The translations under genes were made by a program, and so were the position numbers. 64,000 nucleotides of DNA, from positions 4,965-68,964 of the forward strand of contig QNGE01000736.1 of NCBI GenBank assembly GCA_008508345.1. The letters are read 5' to 3'. The first letter of the stretch is position 1. Each line of letters starts with the position of its first letter. The notes below the pieces were generated by a model. The model worked only from the letters and a program-made list of their open reading frames with translations, was not told where the DNA came from and searched no databases. Origin of the DNA: Paragonimus westermani. Taxonomy: Eukaryota > Platyhelminthes > Trematoda > Plagiorchiida > Troglotrematidae. This document shows positions 48,992-60,080 of this stretch, in pieces.

Positions 48992-50080
48992 AATATGGCC
49001 AAAAGCTGTCACTGTTCGCTGGAAATAAAGACGCTTAGATTTATGGCAGTCCTTCGCAGGTTATATTGCTGACGATTTTTGTCACGTATGGAACAAAATA
49101 GTGACTGAGCACTCAACAACATCCAAAACGAAGCAATGAATTTGCAGATGACGGCCACTTCGAAGTCAACCGGCACTCTTTAGTAGACAAAGTTGTCGGG
49201 TTGTAGTGTTCGTATATGTGATCCAGTGGTTCGAATATGCGGTTAAGATGGACGTGGGGCAGTAAGACTTGTTTTTCAACAGTAATCAAAATGTCTAGGT
49301 GAGAGTTAAAACGAGGTTTCACATGTAAGCGTGTCACATTTTTTATCGAGGATGTATTTAGAAAGTTACTGTGAGCTCGGCTTGTTGACTTCGGCAGACT
49401 GTTAGCAACTAAGCTCAACAGAAAGCTGATCCCGGAAGAAGTTGTTGAAATCCGACCGTCTGTCAAGTTGGTTGGACAACTGCACTAAGAGTACTTGGTT
49501 GATGCGTTTGTAGATTCTATGGAAAACCAAGGTAGCACAGAAATTAGAACTCTGCTGTCAGACGACCTGGTATATTCATGTGGTTATCAGGTCATTGCAG
49601 CAGGCGTTAACATGATAGCAACTGGCGCAATGGCATGGGTAGGTGAAGTGGATTGTCTGAGGAGCCTCATTCAAATATTACTGTTATGTTCATATTTCAG
49701 ATATTTTTTCTGCATAAATCTACTTAATGACAGTTAAGTTGTTGAACTACCATGCTGTTACACAAAATTTTCTTCATAAAAGCTTGAGATCTGAATTTCA
49801 TTTTGACTTATTCGGAAATCACAAATTTCTGCTTACTTTGTTCACAACTATGACATCTCCATTAAGTTAGCTTTGCACAATTTCCTCTTTCAAACAAAAA
49901 CCAATATAAGCAAAATCATAGGGTTGTATCTGCATACCGCTTTGTGAGTATGCACGCACTCGTACCCAGTCGATTATGTTTGGTCAACAATACATGGAAA
50001 CATGCTGTTAACATTTACAAGTTGCATCAAATGTGCTCGAATTTCGTACGGAATCATTGTCTTATTATATCTGTCCACAG

Positions 50081-50267
50081 CATCCCTTCATTCTACTCGA
50101 CCGGAATTATGTCGTTGTGAAGAAGTCGAAGTCTGCCTGGAGCCAGACGAAGAGTCCATGGATTACGGGTTGACTTTATCTACATCAGGACAGGGGTCAA
50201 CTCGGGACTCCCAGCTAATTCGGTTTCCCATTGTGGATCATGTGCGGCCAGGCAGTCCAGCTTACAA
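50081..50267 (+). CDS. GRIP1: GRIP exon 7 of window: first half of PDZ4
   Basis: Enters in phase 1 after CTGTCCACAG and leaves in phase 2 before GTTAGT. The peptide reads CRCEEVEVCLEPDEESMDYG, then LTLSTSGQG, then IRFPIVDHVRPGSPAY. GRIP PDZ4 has [20 protein letters not shown], then LISYIEADSPAE, so beta-A/B, the carboxylate-binding loop (DYGLTLSTSG) and the beta-C/D segment correspond. The frame stays open past the donor, but the phase and the exon 8 match fix the splice. The exon length is not a multiple of three, so skipping it would shift the frame. Confidence 0.88.
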
Positions 50268-50495
50268 GTTAGTTTCCCAATGTATGTCTCAGCCACATTA
50301 TATTCGTAGTGCAGCGGCTCCAAAAATGACACCAGTTACACGAGGAATTCGCTGTCTTACTTGTGGAGCTCAAAAGCGAGCTTCTTAATGAGAATGTGTA
50401 GACAGAGAAATGGAATTTCAAGTTGACCATCACTCACATTTGATCGCAGCGTTCGCATTCAGATAGACTTTACAGCCAGCCTCTTTCGATTGGAA

Positions 50496-50540
50496 GCACT
50501 AGACTCGAGGTTGTCTCTCATTAGAGCTCGTCAGTAGTGC
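50496..50540 (-). ncRNA. Hammerhead motif in left arm of copy d, core mutated
   Basis: On the minus strand the motif has stem I GCACUA/UAGUGC, a correct CUGACGA strand and stem II, but the second core strand reads CAA where GAA is required. G12 is invariant, so cleavage is not expected. Confidence 0.6.
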
Positions 50541-50675
50541 ATATCCTTGCCACAGCCGGGATTTGAACTCCAGCCATTCCAGCTGGCCTAATGTGAGGTC
50601 AATGGCGCAGTGGTCAACACGATTGCCTCATGATTGGAATGGCCGGAGTTCAAATCCCGGCCGTGGCAAGGATAT

Positions 50676-50720
50676 GCACTACTGGTGAGCTCTAATGAGA
50701 GCGAAATTCGAGTCTAGTGC
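50676..50720 (+). ncRNA. Hammerhead motif in right arm of copy d, one core change
   Basis: Stem I (GCACUA/UAGUGC), stem II (GCUCU, AAUG, AGAGC), GAAA and the GUC cleavage triplet are all present. The first core strand is CUGGUGA, with G in place of the invariant A6. This single change should remove or strongly reduce activity. Confidence 0.65.
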
Positions 50721-51422
50721 TTCTTTTCGAAAGAGGCTGGCTGAAAAGTCTATCTGAATGCGAAGGCTGCGATCAAATGTGAGTGATGGTCAACTTGAAA
50801 ATGGAATTTCCATTAGTGTCTTCGCAACTCAGCGAAACCTTTCACCATTCATTTCCTCGTCAGTATGCATCACTCTGTATTAATCCCGAAATGATATCAG
50901 GGACAACTTTCCAAACGAGCATAATGCTAACAGTTGAAAACTGACCGCAACTAGGTACACTTCACAATGAAAAGACAGACACAGGCAACCCTTATTAATT
51001 CTTCAGTTTCATTGATATGGAACTTACAGTATTTGGTTCTCTACACCACTGTCCACTTTCATGCTGTACAAAAAGTTCAGAGCTATTCCATTAAGAGTGT
51101 ACTGTGGTCAGTAGGTCGAAAACGGCTGCAACAAAATTGTAGGAACAATCGACGTAGGTGTCACGTTTTTGGCTCCCGTGTGCCATGAAAATTTTCAGTT
51201 TAGTCAAAATCACAGCTACCGAGAAATTTGGGTAGCTACTTTTAACTAATTGCATTGAACGTAATAGCTAAGAGCCAACCCCCACGTGACCAGTATTGCT
51301 GGTTCGAAAGTCTCAAAAGCATTTTCAGGTTTCTCAACGAGTCAAAGGACATTAACGTGACCCAGCCGGCCAAGTAAACTGTTTGTAATCATGCAGTTGT
51401 GCTTATGCAACCATTACCACAG

Positions 51423-51540
51423 AAGACACTTTCTCTGGTTTGCAGAGCAGTAAATAAGCTGATCTTGCTTACTCGGAATCAGGTTGAGCAAACAATACGC
51501 CGTGGAGGTGAATTTATTAGTAGTGCGCTCGGACCTTTAG
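51423..51540 (+). CDS. Possible exon of an unidentified gene in GRIP intron 7
   Basis: Flanked by a good acceptor (CCATTACCACAG) and a consensus donor (TTTAG/GTAAGA). The frame reads KTLSLVCRAVNKLILLTRNQ then VEQTIRRGGEFISSALGPL, 39 residues, phase 0 in and phase 1 out. Inserted between GRIP exons 7 and 8 it would be read in another frame and hit TAA, so it is not a normal GRIP exon. It could be a poison exon or part of a nested gene. No family was recognised. Confidence 0.35.
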
Positions 51541-52700
51541 GTAAGAACGAAATCATTATAATTCAGATTATTCTTGGCACGACTTCGGAGCGACAGACAA
51601 GCACTAGTGATTTGGGTTGCTTTCCTAGCATCTGGTTAGTTAATGAAAGTTTAGTTGTAATTCAAATTGTGTGAACTTGTGCTAACAAGCTGGAGCTTTT
51701 TAGCCTAACTCGGTATGAGAAACTGTTTGGAGAAAAACATTGTCCAACGGAAGGCAGCTTGGAAAAACACATTGACGACATGATCACTTTTAGATGGCGC
51801 TAATTTTTCGGACTGCAGCTCACAGTCCGGATCTTAAAACTCTCGAGAATCTCTGGGAGATACTTACTCAACAATAATGCATACATACCAGGGCACGAAG
51901 TTAATTCGTGAAGATGAAAGAACTCTGAAGGAGTGGAAAAACACAAAATTTGTTATTCATGTAACAACTCTTTGAATTGTGCCGATACGATTAGTTGAAA
52001 GTTTGGAACAAACAAAAAAACTTAGAACTCCAGATTTTCTCTCAAAGCGAAAGATACAAAAGATACCCCTTAAGGTTGGTTTCTTCCTTCACAGCATGGT
52101 GTCAGTTGAAAAAAGCATTGTGAACTACTGACGGGTTGTTTCTAGATATTCCGATCATCAAGCATTCAGGGCCTTGGTTTAAGTATAATCATTGTGCTAT
52201 ATTGTAAATTATTGAACTTAGCTAATATTGTAGTAGAGTTTGAGTCCCAGAATAACCGCGATCTCAAAGTTGAGGTCAACCATATTTTGCTGCCTGGTGT
52301 ATGTTAAGGATTTGTTATTAACTGATCCCCTCTGAATCCGAAGATACGCTTGTGCAGAGTTAGTTGACTAATTCTTTCTTAATCAATACCTTGCAGTTGC
52401 TTACACTGTTTGAAAGATGTTTCTTCTAGCTACATGCAAGGTAGGCCACAGTTAGATGACGCACCTTCGCTTCTGTCTGTAACATAGATTGAGCTTTGCA
52501 GTTTACATTTTCCCTTAACCGTCAGTGAACAAGTCTGTTCCTGCTTCCCTCAGACACCCGGATTGTGTCCACTTAGATGAAAAGATGCATCCCGTCAAGC
52601 TCACGAATCTGTCATGCTTACTGTGAAAAAGTGTTGAGTACAAACACCTTAAAATGGTAAACCCATAATCCTTGTTTCTTCTGTCCACATTCTCAACCAG

Positions 52701-52942
52701 GGCTGGAGTTATTCAGGAAGGCGATCGAGTGATAAGTATGAACGGGCAGACAACTCTGAACCGCACTATCGAAGATCTGACCAACGAGTTTCTCAGACCG
52801 GATCCCAATGTACGGCATCGCCATTCGTTACGGCTGACCCTGGTTACGCAGTATTCCGTAGCAGATACGGTTGTTCCAAGCTCTGGTGTGTTCGACGTCA
52901 AGCTAGTCAGACGGGCAGCAAATTTGGGAATCAACTTACAAG
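52701..52942 (+). CDS. GRIP1: GRIP exon 8 of window: second half of PDZ4 and start of PDZ5
   Basis: Enters in phase 2 after TCTCAACCAG and leaves in phase 1 before GTTAGC. It reads AGVIQEGDRVISMNGQTTLN, the alpha-B region IEDLTNEFLR, the strand SLRLTLVTQYSVAD, then TVVPSSGVFDVKLVRRAANL and GINLQ. GRIP has [20 protein letters not shown] followed by HVKLPKK and ELGITIS here. The VPSSG-F-VKL signature between PDZ4 and PDZ5 is the clearest single GRIP hallmark in the window. PDZ4's helix loop contains an extra acidic/His stretch (RPDPNVRHRHS). Confidence 0.93.
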
Positions 52943-55900
52943 GTTAGCTTGCTTTTCTGAATCTGCCTCCTTGTTCACTGTGGTTTAAACAGGAAATGTA
53001 GTGAAATTTCTAGTTCCCACTCAGATACACATTTGAGACTTAGGAGGTTACCAATGGGAATAACCGCAATCTCCCTCTGAGTCTGAACACCAGCATTCCA
53101 AATGAAGTGCCTACAATAACCGAAAATATACCTATTTAAAAAATGAACCCCAATTTCTACAAGTAGCACACTTTACCAGCAAACAGCACTTCACAACGGC
53201 CATCTTTCAGTATTGAGCACTCCCCCTAACCATAATAACGGCTCCTAGTGTTCTCTCTAATTTATACGCAACATTCTCGAAGCACTATTACTGAGTCATT
53301 TCGTACATTAACCATTACATCTTTCGCCTGGTATAAATCCTCAGTGTGCCACAGTTAGTTAATTGTGCGACCCATGTATGCTCAATCAAAGCATAACCCG
53401 ATGAGAGTATAGGCCGTAGTAGCGTGCGTACCACATTCATTGTCAGAACCCCAAGGCGCACTTTCAGCTACAACGATTTTCAGTCTCCAGCTAAACACTC
53501 GAAAACTTAACTACGGCTCATTCCAAAAATGGAGACTGTGAGATGGTGGCAGACTGTTGTACTCTCTGCACAAAACTTTAGATTTTGTTAAAATCCTCTT
53601 CAAAGCCAGGTAAAGCTTAATATTTCCTTATATCATCAATTTTAACATTATTTTCACCTATGTGCCTAAAAAAAAGCTTACGCATGACATTGCCCATCTA
53701 AAGATCGTCACATCTTCCTGTTAATAAAATGAAATAAGGCAGAAAGATGACGACGGGGTATTGTTTCAGGCGCTTTGGTGTAAGCAAGCGATCATGGTAA
53801 CATTCCTAATTTCTTCATGACTCCAGTGTGAAGTAGCATCCGCATAATCTTGAAACATTACAGGGGTACGTAGTAAGTGGGACCGAGTTTTAAGTCCTGC
53901 TTTGCTCCGTTCACTGTTTGATTCGTAGAACTATTTGCTTTGCTTCCAGAGATCAGCTTGAACTGATGTCCTCAAATTTATGTACCATCGTCTATTGTCC
54001 GTCCATTGGAGAAGCCTCACTGTGAATGATTTTGAGTGGACATTTCCAATCGAAGTCTGATTTATCAGATCCAATTTCTTGTTCCACAATTATGCTGTCA
54101 AGGGCCATTTCGATGTTCCCTACCGCGGTTTAATCAGTCTCGCTTTTGTTATACGTACCACTTACGTGTTACGACGTCGTCCAACAAATTGAATCTAACA
54201 AAAATTGGGCTCGAATAATATGGAGTTTAGAAAAACTTGCAAGAAAGGGGCGCTGATGTGCATTGGTGTAATGAGTGTCAAACGTTATCTGTAAATTATG
54301 AACTACCAGTAGGTTTCAAGCGAAACCCAACTCAATTCATAATTAACAGCAGACCTAAAACTTTCATTCATATAATACGCTGGTGTTTCTGGCCATTCAC
54401 GACAACACCGAGCAAACAATTCAACACGATTCAATTCTTAGAAGATACTTCTTAAGAAATACCCAATTGTGGAACTCTAGGCTTTGGCTGGATTCGAACC
54501 AGCGATTGAAACAACATGTTCAAACGCCCAATATGCCCTATAGGCTAAACCAAAAAGCTGCGCGATACCTGTGTGCGCACCTTCTACCAAGGATGCACTG
54601 ATCCATCACGAAGGTACACGACACTCTACTGGCTTTGTTAGAAATACCGCGAGTTACTTTTTCAGAGTTCAGTGAGAATCAAACCTACGATTAAATTCAC
54701 GTGAACTGAGCACATGCATTTAAGTTCGGCACAGCGCAGTCAAGTATTCAGTAAGTTGACTACCTAGCGAAGTTCTGGTGTACAACAAACAGCATAATAA
54801 TCACGCGCACATTTTTCTTACAGCCACTCTTTTTTTGCATTCTTTGCCATTTGTCTTGAGAAAATGCGTACCCCACACAACATATGCATCACCACCGCAG
54901 TTCCTCCCAGTTTCCTTGTCTTTAGGAAACAATATTACCGATCGCCTTAACGCACGTATTGTTTAAGTGAGTTTTGGGTTACGGTATCCGTTAGATCTAC
55001 TGAGGAGCGTAAAACCTGAAATATTGTCTTGTAGCAACACTGAGGTCCTGCTTGATATTCAACGAAAACGTCCATGCAATGGTTTAATGGATAAGTATTC
55101 CGCCTACCACAACGACTCCCACGAGGATGAGATGAACTGATAATGTACGAAATGACAATCTAACCATTTGACGGCAGTGATCTACGTCCACAGGACAAAA
55201 ATTCCAATGAGTTGTCAAAATTAAGTCTATGCGCTCAGGTTTCAACTTCCATCAAGCACACGTTCAGCTGCAGGCGGACTTTCGTTCGCTGGGCTCATGT
55301 TCACCATTCACCAGTCTTATTAGTCGATCGGACTGACTTAGAAACTTTTGGGAAATCGAAGGACAGTTCCTAAATATGTTCAAAAAATAACTCATCATTA
55401 AATTTCCCAACCATGAAACATAATAAAAACAAATAGAAATGTGTCGTTAATTTCAAAATCACAAGCTTTTTTAACACATGAATGTGTTGTGATGTGACGA
55501 GGACGAGGTTACAACTTGGCTGAACCCGTTCGGATAGTCTTCTTTGATCTTGAAGCAATGAAAAGCAGGACGTGTTCAGTAAGTCACCATCTTCATAAGA
55601 AGCATGCCGCCCAACCCATCGCCTCAATCAGCTTTTCTAAGTCACGTTGGGACCAGAAGTATGGCAGTGCAGTCGAATATGATTCTTTTCTCGTCTAACT
55701 TTGAACAAACGGGGAGTGGTGTGACGGATACCATCATGTTATGCGAGGTACAGTGATGAAATCAACTTGTATTGGGTGCTGTGGTCTTAGCGGCTCTTTG
55801 CTGAAAGATAACGTCGTTCACTCAACAAATATTGCGGACCTCACCTGCACACTGAAGTCTGATTAGATGAAGAACACAAAATCGGAGTTTGTGTTAAAAC

Positions 55901-58900
55901 GATCTTCTTACTCACGTAATCCGTTTAATATTGATTGCGCGTCTTGTGAAAATGACAAAGAAATTGGTACTTGAAATGAAAGCGATGGCTAATAGCAAAA
56001 GTACATTTCACCATGTCAGTCTCACCCAACGCAAACACACCTTACCAGAATGTAGCCCAATGGATCTGACACTACTGTGCTTCCTGTCTATGAAACGCCT
56101 GCTCAACTTACAAAGGCCTGTTAGAACTTAGACTAAGAATACAGATGACTAAGGGTTTTCGGTAGAATTGCCGGCACGTGTACAACTGTGATCGTTCAGA
56201 ACAGTAATGCACTTTTGAGTTCACGCTGGTGGCTCCACTGTCGGGTTGTTCGTCGAAGGTGGCGTGGACATTACAAACTATTTTCCACCAGTTAAAGTGA
56301 CATGATTCGACCGTAAGATTATGTGTACATACGTTCAAGTGTTGTGTCGCGTTTGCAATTTACCCATCAAGTTCAGTGAACAATCAAACGCCCAAGCATG
56401 TCTAGCTGTTTAATTGGCTTTTCAAATGCTTCAGACAACAGTGAGAAAAGAAAGGCCGAAACATGGTTAGGTTGATGCCAGTCTACAAAAATGGGGTAGA
56501 TAAATAATTTTATTCCGTTTCCGCGTAGTAGCCTGATATATTACCATTGTGAAGCCACATTTTATTGCGTTCGGTCAGTTGCATTGAAACTAATACCAAA
56601 CGCAACGATTTTAAAATTAATCGGAATTAACTGAGGTTTCCATTTGAACGCGACAGATATGACCAGCTTGAGTGATAATCAGTTTACATAAACAAAAATC
56701 CCCTGCTTCTTATCCGGTTCACAGATAGTTTTGCGAGCTCCAACTGCCATCTTCCGTTTCCCACTAAGCCAGTAAACCGTCCTCTTGTACTCATGACCGC
56801 CAGCTCTTACTAGAATGACGGCGAGTCGGTGTTTTTGAACTTCCAGAGTGAATTTGGCATTTACGTGCAGCTAATCTGGGGCGTGGTTAGAAGCAATAGC
56901 ACTGAGCTTCGTGGCAGTATATGGTTGTTTCCGTCACGATACAAGGTTTTTTGACCTGGTAAAATGGTACCTGATCCTAATAGACTGCTTTGAACAGGTT
57001 GTAGGCCAGGCTGCATGCCCTCGTTTTGTCTCTTCTTCTGTTGCAATGGTTATTCCCAGAAGTTGAGGCACACTTATCACGGCCAAATACACGGACCGGA
57101 GCAGACAATTCACACATATGACTGTTAGATCGAACAGACCAATAAGTGATGCTAAGATTCACTACTGGTCTAGACCGCGCACAGCTTGAACGATGGCATC
57201 GACGCTTTCCGCAGCAGTCGTACTGTGTGCAGTAATTCTCCTGTGTCTGCCTTCATCATCTTCTTCGGCCTGAGAGAGCGACCAAAGGCGCGTGCATCAG
57301 TCTCGTCCAGAGCGTATCCCAAATGAGTTCTCAGAGCTGTTTTGGTTGGCTTGTTGAAGTGCCATCAGCTTCCCGAAGTCACCTAGAGTATAAACATCAA
57401 CCTGCAACGAACGCGGCATGAGAGCGTGCGTGGCGTCAGAGCTCTTTCCTAGTCTCTGAGGTCGCTAGGGGGATAAACCACTAAAAGCCAACAGTTTAGA
57501 AAAACCTAAAAGTTACTTCCTATGATGCTTATCCCAATCTCCCAGCACTATTGAACTAATCCCAGACATGTTGAACGTAATTACAGACCGACACACAACT
57601 AGGGATGAGCTTAGTGGTATTATCTTGGCTGTGCTGGTGCCCCTGGCTACAGTGTTTGCTCCATAATGTCCGTCAAAGTGCATGGGCTGGGTTTTTCCTC
57701 TGCTCTTATTGGTTCACTCTAATTAGGTGGGTCAGTCACAGATGCACGGGTGTCTTAGGTCTTGAATAGTTTGGTAGAGAACGTTCACCTGACTGATTTA
57801 TTATTCTGAGCAGCAAAATGGGCCTCGGAGTCAACAGGCTTATTGGATGTTGTCACAGTGGCTAAGGCTAAGGTTCGTGTTACCAGCACAGATCAGGTCA
57901 GCTGGATGTTGAAGCGATGGTCGCTCACCAGCTCTGACTAGCGTTGCAGCTCTTTTCTGCCTAACACTTGTGTTCGCAGATTCAGTGAGGCAAGGTAGAA
58001 TACGTGATGCATCTTCAGTGAGGTGACGGGTATGACGTTTACTGCATAACACGCTCTGCAGTTTATTGTGCCCCTCTTCTATGGCCACCGCAACCATACA
58101 AGTTGTGGACACATTTTAGATTTTCAACTGGGTCCTCTTTCAAGGTCTTGTAGAACAAAGGAGGAATCAGTCCACAGGTTGATTGATTTTGAAGTTTGTT
58201 TTTTAGAATCCTAACAGTTTTGGGAAATCCTCGTCACAGATCGTAAACATCGAAGGCAGCATAGACTAAGCAACCGTAACACTCAGTTCATCATGAGTAC
58301 ATCACAAAGAGTTAGCAGTCACTGGCTCAAAAATACTCAGAATTCTGACAATCAGTTGCACGTAGGCCAGCAAGAATTAAGAGAAACAGAGCAACATATA
58401 GGTCTAGAGGTAAGAAGTAGTTTGCCTTGTGGATATCACATGAAAAGTAGTATCCAAAAAGTACACTGTCTGTAGACCATTCCCAAGGTTAATTGGGACT
58501 TGGGGTCGGGTGGTAAGTTGTTTCTTTTCGACAAGCGGACGGTGATGACCCCGAGTGGGTAGGAACTATTCGAGGGCCAAGCGAACGTATTAAGTTGATT
58601 AGGATTGTGACAATGTCTCAGTTGCTTTACACGTTTGCCTCCAGTAACAGAGTCCGAAGTGTAAGCGTTAGGCAAGGAATTCCGTCTGAAACTTTGTCCT
58701 CGTGACCGAGGTTCAAAACGAGACCTTAGGCGCCTTTGCGACCGGAACTGAGAGGGTGTAAAGCCGATAGGACACTGCGTTCGCTAGCCAAATTGTTGAC
58801 CAATTACGGGGTGCGTTCGGCGTAGATGTGATAACAGACGTTCAAACAGTGGCTGATCGTGGTCTTGACGCGTTCTCAAGGTTGTCGCCGTCGTTGGGTT

Positions 58901-59357
58901 CATACAGCCAGTCGAGCGGCCGTGCGATGGTATTAGAAATTTAGTGGTCGGTCGTCGTGGTCCTAGTGACTAGTGAAGACGTTCAGTTTCGAGTTTTGTG
59001 CAAATTACTGTTGACCTCCATTATGATCTGTCCAAGACATATGTTAGAAGATCCTCCAACGTAGCCAGACAACTACGAGGTTGCAACAATCCAAACTTAG
59101 ATATTCAGCCTCCGGAAAGAGATTCAACCCTAACAAATCCACCTACTGTTTTTTTCATTGATAGACGTGAAATTCAGAATAACACTTCCACGTTGAAGTA
59201 TTTAATTTTAAGCCATCAATTAGACGATGGACACAGCCAAAAACGCAGTACGGGCAACAATGTGTTGTCAGCTTAACAGCGACTGTGTCCATTGAGTAAT
59301 TTGAAGGATTACTTTGTGTTCTTTGACACATTCGTTTTTACTATGCGATTTTCACAG
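52943..59357 (+). other. GRIP intron 8 (6.4 kb)
   Basis: Phase 1 intron cutting PDZ5 just after its carboxylate-binding loop. A tRNA-like relic lies at 54479-54560. Higher-GC stretches at 57.2-57.5, 57.8-58.1 and 58.6-58.95 kb may be old repeats, but I recognise no motif in them. Confidence 0.7.
54479..54560 (-). repeat. tRNA-like relic
   Basis: On the minus strand a perfect T-arm (GCTGG, loop TTCGAAT, CCAGC) is followed by CAAAGCC, and an A-box-like TGGTTTAGCC lies upstream. The acceptor stem pairs at only about five of seven positions and no proper anticodon arm forms, so it is more likely a tRNA-derived repeat or pseudogene than a working tRNA. Confidence 0.35.
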
Positions 59358-60080
59358 CTTCCATAAAAAAACAGGATGGACAACCACTGTTGATCAGCAA
59401 AGTGATTCCTGGTAGCGTCGCCAGTCGTAGTGGCTCAATCAGCCCTGGTGATATTCTTCTCGCCGTCAATGGTATCTATTTGTCTTCGTGTAGCCTATCA
59501 GAGGCGATACGTTTGCTGCAGTCTCCTTCCGAGGAGATTGTAATGCTACGGGTGCAGAAAATTGACGCCGAATCACCCATCCCCAGGCCTGATAATGCAC
59601 TGGTTCGATCCAGTCCAGATGCTTCAAAAGTACTCGGTCGACCCACGCGATACCGACGAAGCGATTCTGTCCCTGAAAGTGATTTGAATAGGCCTACTCC
59701 TAACAGCGGGGAATTACTCTACAAGCCCAGAAGTGATGGCGGATATAAGCCACGCGAAATCGAACTGGATAGAAAATCTCAGGGAATCGATGAACTTACA
59801 AGAGCTTCCACTGTAAATGTCAAACCTACAAGTTCCAAGATTCAGCTGACAAATACCATGGAAAACCAGTTGCTCACTGATCGATCAACTTCCTCAGGTC
59901 CTGAAGAAATGAGAATTTCTGTTGGAAGAGGGTCACAGAAGTCTTCATTTCAGCTCTCAATGAGCGAACATTTGCCTGGACTAGCTTCGGAGGATGACGG
60001 AAAGAAAGGGATAGCAGCAATGATCTCGGCTCAGAAACACATTCTGGATGACAGGCATCGTCTTATCAGTAATCCAGAAG
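59358..60080 (+). CDS. GRIP1: GRIP exon 9 of window: rest of PDZ5 and long linker
   Basis: Enters in phase 1 after TTTTCACAG and leaves in phase 1 at GAAG before GTGGGT. PDZ5 continues ASIKKQDGQPLLISKVIPGS, VASRSGSISPGDILLAVNGI, helix LSEAIRLLQSPSEE and strand IVMLRVQKID. GRIP PDZ5 has [20 protein letters not shown] and ILQQCEDLVKLKIRK at the same places. About 150 further residues are a Ser/Thr/Arg-rich, probably disordered linker with RYRRSDSVPESD, basic/acidic clusters and a final helix-prone SAQKHILDDRHRL. Vertebrate GRIP joins PDZ5 to PDZ6 with a far shorter linker. The frame runs on to a stop at 60146, but the splice to exon 10 is supported by phase and homology. Confidence 0.93.

Larger units (their letters stand above)
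33160..50080 (+). other. GRIP intron 6 (16.9 kb), repeat-rich
   Basis: Phase 1 intron before PDZ4 and the largest in the window. It contains the PLE inverted repeat with a central SINE (33961-35043), a SINE relic near 35306, SINE copies at 39.2 and 48.7 kb and the nested Gypsy complex (42.5-47.65 kb). Between 35.4 and 39.1 kb, 39.4-42.4 kb and 49.0-50.0 kb I see nothing beyond chance frames, apart from one weak exon-like end at 40.4-40.5 kb. Confidence 0.75.
50419..50798. mobile_element. Fold-back hammerhead SINE, copy d, with 11-bp target-site duplication
   Basis: The direct repeat AAATGGAATTT flanks the element at 50408-50418 and 50799-50809. The left arm (50419 to about 50580) is a minus-strand copy from tail to B box; the right arm (about 50637-50798) is the plus-strand counterpart. 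The centre, about 55 bp, carries the only A box (TGGCGCAGTGG, 50603-50613). The right half is the most complete head-to-tail copy in the window, with its B box near 50646-50657. The transcript would form a hairpin of roughly 160 bp. The arrangement resembles the 5' inversions made by twin priming during target-primed reverse transcription. Confidence 0.85.
50268..52700 (+). other. GRIP intron 7 (2.4 kb)
   Basis: Phase 2 intron that splits PDZ4. It contains the fold-back SINE (50419-50798) and one exon-like frame at 51423-51540 that would introduce a stop if included in GRIP. Otherwise nothing is recognisable. Confidence 0.8.

Noticed and set aside
55075..55140. TGGTTTAATGGATAAG resembling a tRNA A box
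   Set aside because: No T-arm at the right distance and no cloverleaf.
57160..58112. Higher-GC stretches suspected to be LINE or other repeat sequence
   Set aside because: No reverse transcriptase or endonuclease motif could be read in any frame.
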